DNA of 31,562 bases from OMOG01 sp041485845 (GTDB lineage: Bacteria > Acidobacteriota > Terriglobia > Bryobacterales > Bryobacteraceae): assembly GCA_041485845.1 (NCBI GenBank), contig JBGPKH010000022.1, positions 1 through 31,562 of the forward strand, in the 5' to 3' direction. Both the position numbers and the translations under genes were made by a program. Under the pieces are notes generated by a model. It saw nothing but the letters and a program-made list of their open reading frames with translations, had not been told where the DNA came from and did no database searches. The first letter of the stretch is position 1, and each line of letters opens with the position of its first letter. Of this stretch, positions 1-8,887 are shown piece after piece.

Positions 1-712
1 TCTACCGGGTCGAGACTCATCTCGACCCCGTCTTCGTGTGTCCACCCAGGCGCCATGAGTGCCGGCGCGGCAGCCTAAGAGGCCGCGCCACGAAGTCCTC
101 GCCGAGATAGAGACGGATCTGGCTCACCGGCCCTCTTCGGGACCGCCAAGTCAAGGTCCATAGATTACGGAAGAAGGCAGCGATGGTTGGTCTTTAAGGG
201 TGACCAGCTTGACGACGGCCACGACAGCAGCACCCCCTCCCCTGCAGTTGCACAATCGCAGGTCGAGGCATACTTGCGTGAAGATGATTCAAAGTTTTCC
301 GACGCAATGGAGGAGTGCATGGATCGTTTGACGCCTCTACAAAAAGAGGTTGAGTTCCTGGATGGCCGGCGGTTCAGGCGCACTGTTGGCGCCGTTGTGG
401 ACAGTTCCGATCAGCGCTGGAAATCGCTTTCTGACAGACTACATCAAGGCCCGCCTTCGCGGCGACACGCGCGCTGGAGCGTTTCACCATGCGAAGGTCT
501 CAAATGTCCTGGATCAGTGACATTCTGAGCGGCGAAGGCGACGATCAGACCGCTGCCGAGCAGGGGAACGACGGCAACGATTCCGCAGATAGCGGCAATT
601 GGTTGCTCTGCCCAGCGCGGAGAGGGCGGATTCCTCTTGAAACCACTGTAGTGAAGGATGCGGGTGGCGGCTCAGGCTGCCACCCGCGAGTAGAAGGAGT
701 AGGTAGAAGGAT
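1..712. other. Region without an identifiable gene
   Basis: I recognise no gene here. Several short open frames read partly like protein. One runs on the plus strand from a TTG at 187 to 528. Another is a 52-codon plus-strand frame from an ATG at 362 to a TGA at 520. A minus-strand frame around 450-650 contains a hydrophobic stretch but has no start codon. None has a convincing ribosome binding site or a recognisable motif, and they overlap one another in different frames. This fits either decayed coding DNA or chance frames in GC-rich sequence. A strong inverted repeat lies at 660-687. Confidence 0.4.
660..687. repeat. 9-bp inverted repeat, terminator-like hairpin
   Basis: The arms at 660-668 (GCGGGTGGC) and 679-687 (GCCACCCGC) are perfectly complementary around a 10-nt loop that can pair by a further 2 bp. 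There is no T-run on either side, so an intrinsic terminator is possible but not shown. Confidence 0.45.
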
Positions 713-856
713 ATGAAGGCGACCGATCCCTGCCAAAACCGCGTTCTCTGCGACTGCCTGCCGCCAGAGCGGAATTCCGACGAATCACCCGGCGCGGCGC
801 CTGACTTCCCACTGAAGGACGCCCCCAGCCGCTGTCTCCTCCAGTCGCGCTCTTAA
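713..856 (+). CDS. Small hypothetical ORF (47 aa), doubtful
   Basis: An ATG at 713 opens a 47-codon frame ending in TAA at 854-856. Upstream is a purine-rich stretch with AAGGAG at about 694-699, rather far from the start, and a second AGAAGG close to the ATG. The peptide has cysteines at residues 7, 13, 15 and 41 but no motif I recognise and no membrane segment. A small hairpin (855-870) begins at its stop codon. A real tiny gene and a chance frame are both possible, and I favour chance slightly. Confidence 0.2.
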   Translation: MKATDPCQNRVLCDCLPPERNSDESPGAAPDFPLKDAPSRCLLQSRS

Positions 857-870
857 GCCCTGCGGGGCTT
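855..870 (+). terminator. Possible weak intrinsic terminator
   Basis: AAGCCC (855-860) pairs with GGGCTT (865-870) around a TGCG loop. The following GATCTT is only weakly U-rich. The hairpin overlaps the stop codon of the doubtful ORF at 713-856. Confidence 0.3.
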
Positions 871-1199
871 GATCTTAAACACGATAAAATACATTCTCAT
901 GTTCTCTCATGTTCAAAAATGGATTGGCTCGCTCCAGAGCTCGTTGACGTGGACTTCGCCGCTCCACTTGGACGCATAGCCGTTTCCCGGACAAGTGGCC
1001 CCGCTCCGTTCCCCGAGATACGGCGTTCGGCGGCCCGCGCCTCTTCCTGGGGTTGGACGGTGTTCACCTCAGAGCGAGAGGAGATCATGATCGCGCGAGA
1101 CCTTTTACGACTAGGGAGCGTCATCTTAACGCCTATGTTTGTACCCCTTGTCCCCGCGTTACCATAGGGAGAGGCTGGCGGGAGAGCCGCAGCACCGCC
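871..1199. other. Leader region before mtaB, no gene supported
   Basis: An 82-codon plus-strand frame (919-1167) and the upstream extension of the mtaB frame to 1053 both cross this stretch. Neither shows family sequence or a good ribosome binding site. The AT-rich start at about 873-920 contains TAAAAT and could hold a promoter, but I find no convincing -35/-10 pair. Confidence 0.35.
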
Positions 1200-2522
1200 A
1201 TGGTGGGGAAATACTTCGTTGAAAATTTTGGGTGCCGGGCGTCTCAATCTGATGGCGCCGCGCTGGATGCGCTGCTCGCGGCCAAGGGTCTGGAATCCGC
1301 GGACGAGCGCTCGTGCGCGGATCTCGTGGTCTTGAACACCTGCACGGTCACCTCTTCGGCCGACAACGATCTCCGGCAGACCATCCGCCGGGTGCATCGC
1401 GAGAACCCCGCGGCCCGTATTCTGGTCACCGGCTGCTACGCGCAGCGCGCGCCCGAGGAACTGGCATCGCTCCCCGGCGTCGAGTGGGTGGTGGGCAATT
1501 CGCACAAGACGCAGATCGCCGACCTGGTGACTCTCGGCGGCCCCGGCACTCCCTACCATGGAAACATCCACGTGGGGGATATCTTCGCGCAGCACGAGTT
1601 CCTCTCCGCCCCGGTGCTCGACGCCGCCAGTGACCGCGCCCGGCCCAACCTGAAAATCCAGGACGGGTGCAATAACCGGTGTTCGTTTTGCATCATTCCG
1701 TTCGTGCGCGGGCGCAGCCGCAGCGCGCCGGCCGGGCAAGTGGTGGAGCAGGTCCGCGGCCTGGCGCGCCGCTATCGCGAGATCGTGCTGAGCGGCGTCA
1801 ATCTGGGCCGCTGGGGCCGCGAGCCGGGCAGCCAGATGCGGCTGGCGGATCTGGTCCGCCTGCTGCTGGCCGAAACGGACGTGGACCGGCTGCGCCTGAG
1901 CTCCGTGGAACCGATGGATCTCTCCGACGACCTGTTGGGCTTGATGGCCGCATCCCCGCGGATCGCCAAACACGTGCATGCGCCGTTGCAGACGGGCTCG
2001 GACCGGATTCTGCGCCGCATGCACCGCAAGTATCGTCCCCGGCACCATGCGGACCGGATTCTGAAGGCCCGGGCGCTCATGCCCGATGCCGCGATCGGCG
2101 CCGACGTCATGGCGGGCTTTCCGGGGGAGACCGCTGCCGATTTTGAGGAGAGCCGGCTATTCATCGACGCCTTGCCGTTCACCTATTTGCACGTGTTCAC
2201 TTACTCGGAGCGGCCGGGGACGCCGGCGGCCGAGGATCGCGATGCGGTGCCGGTATGCGTGCGCCGGGAACGCAATCATACGTTGCGCGACCTGGCGGCG
2301 GACAAGAACCGCCGCTTTCGGGAACTGATGGTGGGGCGAACGCTCTCCGCCGTGACTCTGCTCCAACCAGGGACCGCGCTCACCGGGAACTTTCTCAAAG
2401 TGGAGTTAGCGAGCACGCGGGAGCCCAATTCGCTCGTAAACGTGAGAATCGGTGGGCTTACCAGGGATGGGCTGGTGGAGACTACATTTCCCGGCGGCCT
2501 TCCATCGCCTTGGAAATTGTGA
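1200..2522 (+). CDS. mtaB: tRNA t6A37 methylthiotransferase MtaB (radical SAM)
   Basis: This enzyme of the MiaB/MtaB methylthiotransferase family converts N6-threonylcarbamoyl-A37 of tRNA to its 2-methylthio form, using two [4Fe-4S] clusters and S-adenosylmethionine. The 440-residue product has the N-terminal UPF0004 domain with Cys12, Cys48 and Cys79 (contexts NFGC, NTC, VTGC). The radical SAM motif is C157-NNR-C161-SF-C164, followed by an Arg-rich VRGRSRS stretch, and the last ~65 residues look like a TRAM RNA-binding domain. The frame is open upstream to 1053, but family sequence begins at the ATG at 1200, which I take as the start. There is no strong Shine-Dalgarno. MtaB is chosen over MiaB or RimO from overall sequence resemblance. 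The last 41 nt overlap the end of recR on the opposite strand. Confidence 0.9.
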   Translation: MVGKYFVENFGCRASQSDGAALDALLAAKGLESADERSCADLVVLNTCTVTSSADNDLRQTIRRVHRENPAARILVTGCYAQRAPEELASLPGVEWVVGNSHKTQIADLVTLGGPGTPYHGNIHVGDIFAQHEFLSAPVLDAASDRARPNLKIQDGCNNRCSFCIIPFVRGRSRSAPAGQVVEQVRGLARRYREIVLSGVNLGRWGREPGSQMRLADLVRLLLAETDVDRLRLSSVEPMDLSDDLLGLMAASPRIAKHVHAPLQTGSDRILRRMHRKYRPRHHADRILKARALMPDAAIGADVMAGFPGETAADFEESRLFIDALPFTYLHVFTYSERPGTPAAEDRDAVPVCVRRERNHTLRDLAADKNRRFRELMVGRTLSAVTLLQPGTALTGNFLKVELASTREPNSLVNVRIGGLTRDGLVETTFPGGLPSPWKL

Positions 2523-3081
2523 CCTCGTCGGCGAACTCGAGATCGCTACCCACGGGAATTCCCATCCCAATGCGCGTCACCTTCACCCCCAGCGGCTTCA
2601 ACAGCCGCGCGAGGTAGACTGCCGTGGCTTCGCCTTCCACTGTGGGGTTGGTCGCGACGATCACTTCCTGGATCTCGCCCTGGCCGATTCGTTCCACCAG
2701 CCCCTTGATCTTGAGGGCGTCGGGCCCCACGCCGCGCAGCGGCGAAAGCGCGCCGTGCAGCACGTGATAGCGGCCCTGGAACTCCCGGGTGGTCTCGATC
2801 CCCACGATGTTTTGCGGCTCCTCCACCACGCAGACCACTTTGGGGTCGCGGTTCGAATCGCGGCAGAAGAGGCACTGCTGGCTCTCGCTGATGTTGTTGC
2901 ACACACTGCACAGGCCGAGCATATCCTTAACGTCGAGAACCGCCTGGGCGAGGCGCCCGGCGTCGGCGCGGCTGGCGCGCAGGACGTGGAACGCGAGCCG
3001 TTGGGCGGACTTTTGCCCGATGCCGGGCAGCCGCTTGAACTCGGTGATGAGGCGCGCGAGCGGTTCTGCGAAATCGGGCAT
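2482..3081 (-). CDS. recR: Recombination mediator protein RecR
   Basis: RecR acts with RecO (and RecF) to load RecA on single-stranded DNA covered by SSB during gap repair. The 199-residue product has the usual family length. It shows an N-terminal helix-hairpin-helix (LPGIGQKSAQRLAFHVL, about residues 18-34), a C4 zinc finger with Cys58, Cys61, Cys70 and Cys73, and a Toprim domain starting near KVVCVVEEPQ (residue 81). It is the last gene of dnaX-ybaB-recR. The start codon lies 2 nt after the ybaB stop, so translational coupling is likely. Its 3' end overlaps mtaB convergently by 41 nt. Confidence 0.96.
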   Translation of the reverse strand: MPDFAEPLARLITEFKRLPGIGQKSAQRLAFHVLRASRADAGRLAQAVLDVKDMLGLCSVCNNISESQQCLFCRDSNRDPKVVCVVEEPQNIVGIETTREFQGRYHVLHGALSPLRGVGPDALKIKGLVERIGQGEIQEVIVATNPTVEGEATAVYLARLLKPLGVKVTRIGMGIPVGSDLEFADEVTISKAMEGRREM

Positions 3082-3083
3082 CG

Positions 3084-3401
3084 CTAAAACAGGCCCGGTG
3101 GCAAGCCCATGCCGCCCAGCATTCCGCCCATCTTCGCGTGGGTCTCTTCGTCCACCTTCTTGACGGCCTCGTTGCAGGCGGCCACGATCATGTCCTGCAG
3201 CATCTCGACATCGCCCGCCACTTCGGGATCGATCTTGACCGCGAGCAGGTTCTTTTGCCCGTCCATCTTCACCGTGACCATGCCGCCGCCCGCCGAGGCG
3301 TCCACTTTGATCTGGGCAATCTCCTGCTGGAGCTTCTCCTGCATCTGCTGCGCCTGGCGCATCATCTGCTGCATTTGCTGCATGTTGCCGGGTATCTTCA
3401 C
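3084..3401 (-). CDS. ybaB: Nucleoid-associated protein, YbaB/EbfC family
   Basis: Small dimeric DNA-binding proteins of this family coat the nucleoid. The 105-residue product has the family's Gln/Met-rich N-terminal helix (QMQQMMRQAQQMQEKLQQEI), likely a coiled coil, followed by the conserved segment with GGGMVTVKMDG and a C-terminal GMGLPPGLF tail. Translation starts at a GTG (3401) with AAGGAG seven nucleotides upstream. That ribosome binding site lies inside the last codons of dnaX, whose stop ends 1 nt before the GTG. Its place between dnaX and recR is widely conserved in bacteria. Confidence 0.95.
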   Translation of the reverse strand: MKIPGNMQQMQQMMRQAQQMQEKLQQEIAQIKVDASAGGGMVTVKMDGQKNLLAVKIDPEVAGDVEMLQDMIVAACNEAVKKVDEETHAKMGGMLGGMGLPPGLF

Positions 3402-3402
3402 G

Positions 3403-5100
3403 TTACGACTCCTTGAGGTTGCGAACTTTATAGATCTTTCCGTCGAAGACTTCCTGAAAACGCTGCACCTCGGGATTGGCCATTGCGCGTTTGGCGGCTT
3501 CGTCTTCGTGGTTGGATACCGGCGCGGCGAGAGGAGCCGCGGATTGCTCCACCTCTCCGACGACGACCTTGATGCGCATCGGCCGGGAAGCGGCCTGGTC
3601 CACAGCCTTCCGGAGATCGTCTTCGCGCAGCGCCAGTTTGTACGCTTTCGTAGTAGTGATCAGCAACTCGCCGTTCCTCTCGGCGACGTTCGAGTTCTCC
3701 ACGGCGTCGGCAGTGTAAAGCAGGCCGAGTTCCATGAGCGCCGTGTGCAGTTTCTGCCGCCAGCCGGAGATGGCCGTGGGATCGATCGGGGGCGCAACGG
3801 CCGCGGGCTCGGGGGCGGATTGGGGCGCCAGCGCGTTGGCCCCTGAAGATTGCGCCTCGCGTGGTGGCGATGCCGCCTGGCGGGCGCGGTCGAGCTCGAA
3901 GGGAGATGCGCCGGTCCTGGGGGGCGGCGCTGCGGGTCTGGAGGCTGGGCCCGGCACTGTCCCGCCCCGCATTTCCGCCAGCGCCTGTTCGATGGGCAAC
4001 AGGCGTCCGGCCTGAACCAGACGCACGAGGCCCATCTCCAGGTGAAAGCGTGGTTGCAGCGAAAATTGCAGGTCCTTGAAGAGGTCGAGCGAGAGCTGCA
4101 GGTACCGCGCCAGGTCTTCTTCGGAGAACTTGGAGGCGATGTCCCCGAGTTTCGCGCGCTGCGCGGCGGAAGCGGCCACCAGGCGGGCCCCGAGAGCGCC
4201 CTCCGCGCCCGCAATCCGGGTCACCAGCAGATTGCGAAAATAGCGCGCCAGCTCGCGGCTGAAGTGCTGCAAGTTGTGGCCGTTGCGCTCGAGCTCATCC
4301 ACCACTTCCAGCATGCGCCGCGAATCGCTCTCGAGAAGCGCCTGCGTCACCATGTCGAGCGACTCCAGCGAGAAGGCGCCGAGAAGCGCGCGCACTTCGG
4401 CGGCATTGAGTTTGGAGCCGCAGCAGGCGATGGCCTGGTCCAGCGCCGAAAGAGAATCGCGCACGCTGCCCTCGCCGGCCTGCGCCAGCACCGCCAGCGC
4501 TTCGGGATCGGCGTCGATGCCTTCCTCGCGGCAGATCCACGACATGCGCGCGATGAGGTCTTCGAAATCCACCGAGCGGAAACTGAAGTGCTGGCAGCGC
4601 GAAGCGATGGTGGCGGGGATTTTGTGCTGTTCCGTGGTGCACAGGATGAAGATCACCCATTCGGGCGGCTCTTCGATGGTCTTGAGCAGCGCGTTGAACG
4701 CGTCGGTGGTGATCTGGTGGGCTTCGTCGACGATGAAGACCTTGTAGCGCGCGCTGGCGGGCCGTTGCCGCACGCTCTGGTTGAGCTCCCGCATTTCGTT
4801 GATGCCGCGATTGGACGCCGCGTCGATCTCGATGACGTTCAGCCCGCCGCCGCTCGAGGCTTCCAGACAGTTGGCACAGACGCCGCAGGGTTGGACGGTC
4901 GGTCCGTTGACACAGTTGACGCAGCGCGCCAGGATGCGCGCGACGGTGGTCTTGCCGGTGCCGCGCTGCCCCGAAAAGATATAACCGTGGGCGATGCGCC
5001 TCTGCGCGATGGCGTTTTCCAGCGTGGTCTTTACGTGTTCCTGATTGACCACGTCCTGAAACGTTTGCGGCCGGTACTTTCGCGCGATGACCTGGTACAT
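3403..5100 (-). CDS. dnaX: DNA polymerase III subunit gamma/tau
   Basis: DnaX is the ATPase subunit of the clamp loader, which loads the beta sliding clamp and holds the polymerase III holoenzyme together. The 565-residue product begins MYQVIARKYRPQTFQDVV, typical of the family. It carries Walker A GQRGTGKTT (residues 44-52), the zinc module Cys63-x8-Cys72-x2-Cys75-x2-Cys78, Walker B VFIVDEAH, and the sensor region with LLKTIEEPPE. A Pro/Ala-rich linker follows at about residues 390-445, and the C-terminal part is tau-like. I see no obvious slippery A/T run of the kind that makes the short gamma form in E. coli, so only the full-length form is predicted. The SRP RNA gene lies about 35 nt upstream on the same strand. 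Confidence 0.96.
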   Translation of the reverse strand: MYQVIARKYRPQTFQDVVNQEHVKTTLENAIAQRRIAHGYIFSGQRGTGKTTVARILARCVNCVNGPTVQPCGVCANCLEASSGGGLNVIEIDAASNRGINEMRELNQSVRQRPASARYKVFIVDEAHQITTDAFNALLKTIEEPPEWVIFILCTTEQHKIPATIASRCQHFSFRSVDFEDLIARMSWICREEGIDADPEALAVLAQAGEGSVRDSLSALDQAIACCGSKLNAAEVRALLGAFSLESLDMVTQALLESDSRRMLEVVDELERNGHNLQHFSRELARYFRNLLVTRIAGAEGALGARLVAASAAQRAKLGDIASKFSEEDLARYLQLSLDLFKDLQFSLQPRFHLEMGLVRLVQAGRLLPIEQALAEMRGGTVPGPASRPAAPPPRTGASPFELDRARQAASPPREAQSSGANALAPQSAPEPAAVAPPIDPTAISGWRQKLHTALMELGLLYTADAVENSNVAERNGELLITTTKAYKLALREDDLRKAVDQAASRPMRIKVVVGEVEQSAAPLAAPVSNHEDEAAKRAMANPEVQRFQEVFDGKIYKVRNLKES

Positions 5101-5134
5101 GCGGTGGGCAATCCGTTACGAGCGGACAAACTGC

Positions 5135-5237
5135 CAGGCCCCGGGTAATCCGCGGCACACGAACCGCACCGCTACCGTTGCTTCCTTCCGGACCTGGCGG
5201 GGTTTGCAGCCGCCCGTTGCACGGAGCCCGAGACCTG
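5135..5237 (-). ncRNA. ffs: Signal recognition particle RNA (small 4.5S type)
   Basis: On the minus strand the hallmark SRP domain IV sequence AGGTCCGGAAGGAAGCA is present (plus positions 5179-5195). The ends CAGGTCTCGGG (5237-5227) and CCCGGGGCCTG (5145-5135) pair over 11 bp including G-U pairs, which defines a hairpin RNA of about 103 nt, the usual size of the short bacterial SRP RNA. The RNA binds Ffh and acts in co-translational membrane targeting. It sits directly upstream of dnaX, the same order as scr-dnaX-yaaK-recR in Bacillus subtilis. The exact ends are inferred from pairing and could be a few bases off. Confidence 0.93.
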
Positions 5238-5389
5238 ACAAGTATTCATCGTAGCATGGCGGGAATGTGCGAACCGGCGATCTGGCCGCCGACGGCGAAT
5301 CCGGGCATTCCCGGTTTACGATTCAAAGGTACTGGATTAACCGCGACTTAACGTTCTTAACCGCAGAACGAGCACGCCGACACCGATAA
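5238..5389. other. Intergenic region between ffs and the Oar-like gene
   Basis: Besides the ffs promoter it contains a small hairpin, CCGGG (5301-5305) with CCCGG (5310-5314). There is also a direct repeat TTAACCGC at 5337-5344 and 5357-5364. No T-run marks a terminator for the minus-strand gene that ends at 5390. Confidence 0.35.
5248..5256 (-). promoter_or_regulatory. Extended -10 promoter of the SRP RNA gene
   Basis: The minus strand reads TGCTACGAT, an extended -10 (TGn + TACGAT). It ends about 11 nt before the first paired base of the SRP RNA, placing transcription start near 5240. I find no clear -35 element. It may also drive dnaX-ybaB-recR. Confidence 0.45.
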
Positions 5390-8300
5390 CTAGAAAGTGA
5401 ATCGGACCGCCAGGCGCATGTTGCGCGCTTGCTGGAACAGGTTCGGCATCCCGTAGCGCCTGGCCAGGGTCAGCTTGGGCTGCACCCCGGCAAACGCTCC
5501 CGTGCCATTCAGCGCATCGCTGTAGTTGTAGCCATTCATCACTTTGCCCCAATCGATGTTCGGATCGCCCGGGAAGCGGGAAGTCCTGGTGGGTTGAATC
5601 GTGTTGGCGGGGATGGCGTACTCGTAGACTGCCTCCGTGGCACGCTGATTAAACAGGTTGAAGAAATTGGCTTCGAAGGCCAGCCGTTTGCCTTCGCCCA
5701 CGGGAATCTCGTGGCGCAGGTTGAAATCGGTCTGGACCAGCGGGTCGGTGCGGGCGTCCTGCACGATGTCGCCCTTGACGATGTCGCCATTGGCCGCACG
5801 GGTCAGATGAGTGAAATTGCCGCGCCCGTCGGGCCACTGGCACGACGAAGCCGTCCCCACCACAGGCAGGCAGGAGTTGATCGACGTCCCCTCGAACGCG
5901 GTCTGCGTGAAGCCTAACAAGGTTTCCATATGGGCCCACTTCAGCCGATAAAAGATCATGGCCGAGGCGGTGTGTGGACGGTCGGTAGACAGCGGCCCGT
6001 CGTCGGGCTTCCCGCTGGGAAGATAGGTCATGGCGGGGATGTCAAACGCACGGCCGCCGTTGGGAGAATGGCGGCCGAAGATACCCTCCGTGGGATCGGA
6101 GTCGGTCAGGCCGGCATAGTTGCCCGCCAGTTTGCTATAGGTGTAGGAGACCTGTCCAAACCACTTGCCCGCCGGTCGCTTAACCAGGCGGAACTCGGCT
6201 CCGTCGTAGCGGCGGACGGCCCTGACCGCGGGCGGACACTCCGCGCAGAACGGCACGCTGGTCAGGTAGTTCCCGTCTTTGTCGGGAGTACATCCCACGC
6301 CGGGGCAGGGGATGGACACCGGACGATGCAGCACATCGGCGAACGCCGTGCCGGGGTTTCCAAGGTAGTAGCCAATGTTGTCGGTGATCGCCATGTCCTC
6401 GATGGTCATATCCAGCCGCTTGCGGGCGTACCGCGTCTCCAATGTCCAAGTCCCGTTAATGGCCCAGTCGACGCCGGTGACAAACTCGTGCTGCTTCATG
6501 GGCTTTATGGTTGGGGAGATGCCCGGGTCGCGGGGATCCCCCCTGGCGGTGCGCCCGTTGAAGTTCTCGATGAACCGGCCCACGGTCACGCCCGGCGCCG
6601 GACCGCTCGCCGGACAACCGCCGCCGACCGGATGAGTCGGAGTGATCTTGGTATAGTCCGGATCGTCCATGGCGTACACGCAGTTATGCATGTAGTCGCT
6701 GCCGGCGCGTATGATGTTCATCTTCATGATGTCGTAGAACTGGCCGTAGCTGCCAAAGACCTTGACCTTGCCGTTGTGCAGCAGGTTGTAAGCGCCACCG
6801 ATACGCGGGGCGATTTTGTCGCCAAATCCGAACACCAGCGAGGGGAAGCGCGTGGGATCGTAGGGAGGCAGGGTCTCCTTATCGAAGCGGATGCCCAAAT
6901 TGAGAGTCAGGCCTTTGCCGACCTGCCAGTTGTCCTGGAAGTACAGCGCATGGGCGGATTGATGGACCGTGCCCGTGCTGATCGCGGCGTTGCCGACCGA
7001 GAAGTATCCGTACCTGCCCTGGCACACGGATTTGCCGTACTGCGCCAGATTCTGCGCCATGATCGCGTCACAGCCCTTGGCGTCCACCAGGGGTGTATAG
7101 CTCTGCCCCCAGGTGATGGTCACGTAGCCACCCTGGAGGTTGCGCAGAACCTCATTCGATTGCTGCGCCCAGAAATATCCCCCCTTAAAGGTGTGCGTGC
7201 CGCCGGCGTGGATGAAGTACGACACATCCGCGTTGGTGCTTTTGCGTTTGTAAGCGTCGAATGTGGTCGCCAGATTGCTCGGGATGTTGGCGAAGCCCAT
7301 CGTGTTTTGGAATGCCGCGGGGACCGTGCCGCCCGCTAGATCCAGGGTGGATGCGTTCGCGGTGCTGGTGTAACTGTAGCGAAGGCCGATGGGGGTTCCG
7401 CGCGCTTCAGTGTTGTTGAAGAAATAACCGTAGCGGGCGCTCACCACGAGCTTGGCGTTTGGCGTCCAGTCGCCACCGAAGGCATAGACCGCGATCGGAT
7501 TGACCGAGCCGGAATCCGCGCGCAGCGTATTGGGGTCGGTCGTACGCCCCGTATTCACTTGCCCGGCCGGGCTGTCCTGGCCGCCGAGCGCTCCGGTCGT
7601 CCGGAAGTAGCCATCGTTCCAGGAACCAAAGAGGCGCAACGAGTTGAAGACGCCGTAGTCCAACCGGTTGTAGGCATTGTGGTCGGTGCGGGTTTGCGTC
7701 AGCGTCCGGGGTCCCGGGTTGTTGCCCGTGAAATTCGTGACGCGGCGGGTGGTGGTCACGCTGGGGATATAGCTGCTAAAGATCCACAGCTTGTTCTTCA
7801 ACAGTGCGCCGCCGATCTGGTAGCCTGGTTCGACGATGGTCTGCTGGTCCTTGTTGGCCATGTAGTACTCGGGGGTGGCGTCCAGACGGGTCGTCGGGCT
7901 CAGAGACGGCAGGCTGGGGTTGGTCCGCAATCCGCGGTCGCCGTTGTTGGCACTGAAGGCAGCGCTTTGCAGGTAACCGATCAGCGCGCCATGCCATTGA
8001 TTGGAGCCCCGCTTGGGAATCACATTGATCACCCCGCCCAGGGCGCCGCCGAACTCGGCCTCGAAGCTGCTCGACTTGATCTGGACCTCCTCGATGAACT
8101 CCATCTGGAAGCTCTTACCCACACCACCGCTCACGATGTTCGTGGTATTCACGCCATCGATCAGGTACACGTTTTCCGAGTCGCCGGCCCCATCGATCTG
8201 GTAGCCCGAACCGGCCCCCGAAGAGCTTCCGCTCTGGAGGGGCTCGCCGCGCGCGCCGGGCGCGAAGGGGATTAGCGACTGGAAGGACCGCCCCTTGGGA

Positions 8301-8755
8301 AGATTGTCCAGCACCTCGTGCGCCACCGTTACCGACACCTTGCTCTGGCTGGTGTCCACCAAGGGGGCCGCACCGGAGACTTCCACGGTCTCCGCCACTG
8401 CTCCGACTTCGAGCTGGACGTCCAGATTTGGCATGCGGCCGACTGCCAGGTCGATGCCGCCTTGTTTGGAAGTGCGGAATCCGGTGGCACTCACCGTCAT
8501 GGTGTATTCGCCCGGGGCCAGGGCAGCAATCCGGTAGTTGCCTGCGCCATCGGTCTGCACCTTGCGGGTTCCGATGAGGGCGGGGCCCGAGACCTCGACG
8601 GTGGCGTTTGGCACCACCGCTCCCGAAGGATCGCGGACGACGCCCTGGATGCCGGCTGTGGTTTCCTGCGCGAAAGCGCACGTGGAAAGGAACAGCGCCA
8701 TGAAGGCGCTCCGGAACAACAATCGACTGCAACTCATGCCAACCGACCTTCCCAT
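5390..8755 (-). CDS. TonB-dependent receptor, Oar-like, with carboxypeptidase-regulatory domain
   Basis: This is a large outer-membrane beta-barrel protein of the Oar/TonB-dependent receptor type that is expanded in Acidobacteriota. The substrate is unknown; such proteins are thought to take up or bind large nutrients or act at the surface. The product of up to 1121 residues has a signal peptide ending near CAFAQ, then a carboxypeptidase-regulatory-like (CarboxypepD_reg) domain (GIQGVVRDPSGAVVPNATV). A plug domain follows with YQIDG, VYLIDGVNTT and GGVINVIPKRGSN, then a long barrel ending in an aromatic residue (RFTF). The frame opens with ATG at 8755. The in-frame ATG at 8737 has GGAAGG about 9 nt upstream and begins a more typical signal peptide, so it may be the true start. 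The kinase gene on the same strand lies 590 nt upstream. Confidence 0.9.
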   Translation of the reverse strand: MGRSVGMSCSRLLFRSAFMALFLSTCAFAQETTAGIQGVVRDPSGAVVPNATVEVSGPALIGTRKVQTDGAGNYRIAALAPGEYTMTVSATGFRTSKQGGIDLAVGRMPNLDVQLEVGAVAETVEVSGAAPLVDTSQSKVSVTVAHEVLDNLPKGRSFQSLIPFAPGARGEPLQSGSSSGAGSGYQIDGAGDSENVYLIDGVNTTNIVSGGVGKSFQMEFIEEVQIKSSSFEAEFGGALGGVINVIPKRGSNQWHGALIGYLQSAAFSANNGDRGLRTNPSLPSLSPTTRLDATPEYYMANKDQQTIVEPGYQIGGALLKNKLWIFSSYIPSVTTTRRVTNFTGNNPGPRTLTQTRTDHNAYNRLDYGVFNSLRLFGSWNDGYFRTTGALGGQDSPAGQVNTGRTTDPNTLRADSGSVNPIAVYAFGGDWTPNAKLVVSARYGYFFNNTEARGTPIGLRYSYTSTANASTLDLAGGTVPAAFQNTMGFANIPSNLATTFDAYKRKSTNADVSYFIHAGGTHTFKGGYFWAQQSNEVLRNLQGGYVTITWGQSYTPLVDAKGCDAIMAQNLAQYGKSVCQGRYGYFSVGNAAISTGTVHQSAHALYFQDNWQVGKGLTLNLGIRFDKETLPPYDPTRFPSLVFGFGDKIAPRIGGAYNLLHNGKVKVFGSYGQFYDIMKMNIIRAGSDYMHNCVYAMDDPDYTKITPTHPVGGGCPASGPAPGVTVGRFIENFNGRTARGDPRDPGISPTIKPMKQHEFVTGVDWAINGTWTLETRYARKRLDMTIEDMAITDNIGYYLGNPGTAFADVLHRPVSIPCPGVGCTPDKDGNYLTSVPFCAECPPAVRAVRRYDGAEFRLVKRPAGKWFGQVSYTYSKLAGNYAGLTDSDPTEGIFGRHSPNGGRAFDIPAMTYLPSGKPDDGPLSTDRPHTASAMIFYRLKWAHMETLLGFTQTAFEGTSINSCLPVVGTASSCQWPDGRGNFTHLTRAANGDIVKGDIVQDARTDPLVQTDFNLRHEIPVGEGKRLAFEANFFNLFNQRATEAVYEYAIPANTIQPTRTSRFPGDPNIDWGKVMNGYNYSDALNGTGAFAGVQPKLTLARRYGMPNLFQQARNMRLAVRFTF

Positions 8756-8858
8756 TTCCGATCATGCCGACGCGTGTTGAGCCACGAGAAACGGGTCTGT
8801 TACTCCGTTAAATCGTTGCCGGATCGGGTTTACAGCACGCCGCCCTCGCAATGTAGGA

Positions 8859-8887
8859 AGAATATCACCCATTAAGGTGTTTGTAAA
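8859..8887 (-). promoter_or_regulatory. Candidate sigma-70-type promoter for the Oar-like gene
   Basis: On the minus strand TTTACA (8887-8882) is followed, after exactly 17 nt, by TATTCT (8864-8859). It lies about 100 nt upstream of the start codon. The match to consensus is moderate. Confidence 0.4.

Noticed and set aside
1053..1199. Longer N terminus for mtaB
   Set aside because: The extension has no family sequence and no ribosome binding site; the MtaB fold begins at the ATG at 1200.
897..2048. 383-codon minus-strand frame opposite mtaB
   Set aside because: Shadow of mtaB: Arg/His/Ala-rich, no domain, and mtaB is certain on the other strand.
4940..4990. Search for a programmed frameshift in dnaX making gamma
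   Set aside because: No A/T slippery run with a following hairpin was found in the linker region or elsewhere in the gene.
3850..5148. 432-codon plus-strand frame opposite dnaX
   Set aside because: Antisense shadow with no motif; dnaX is certain.
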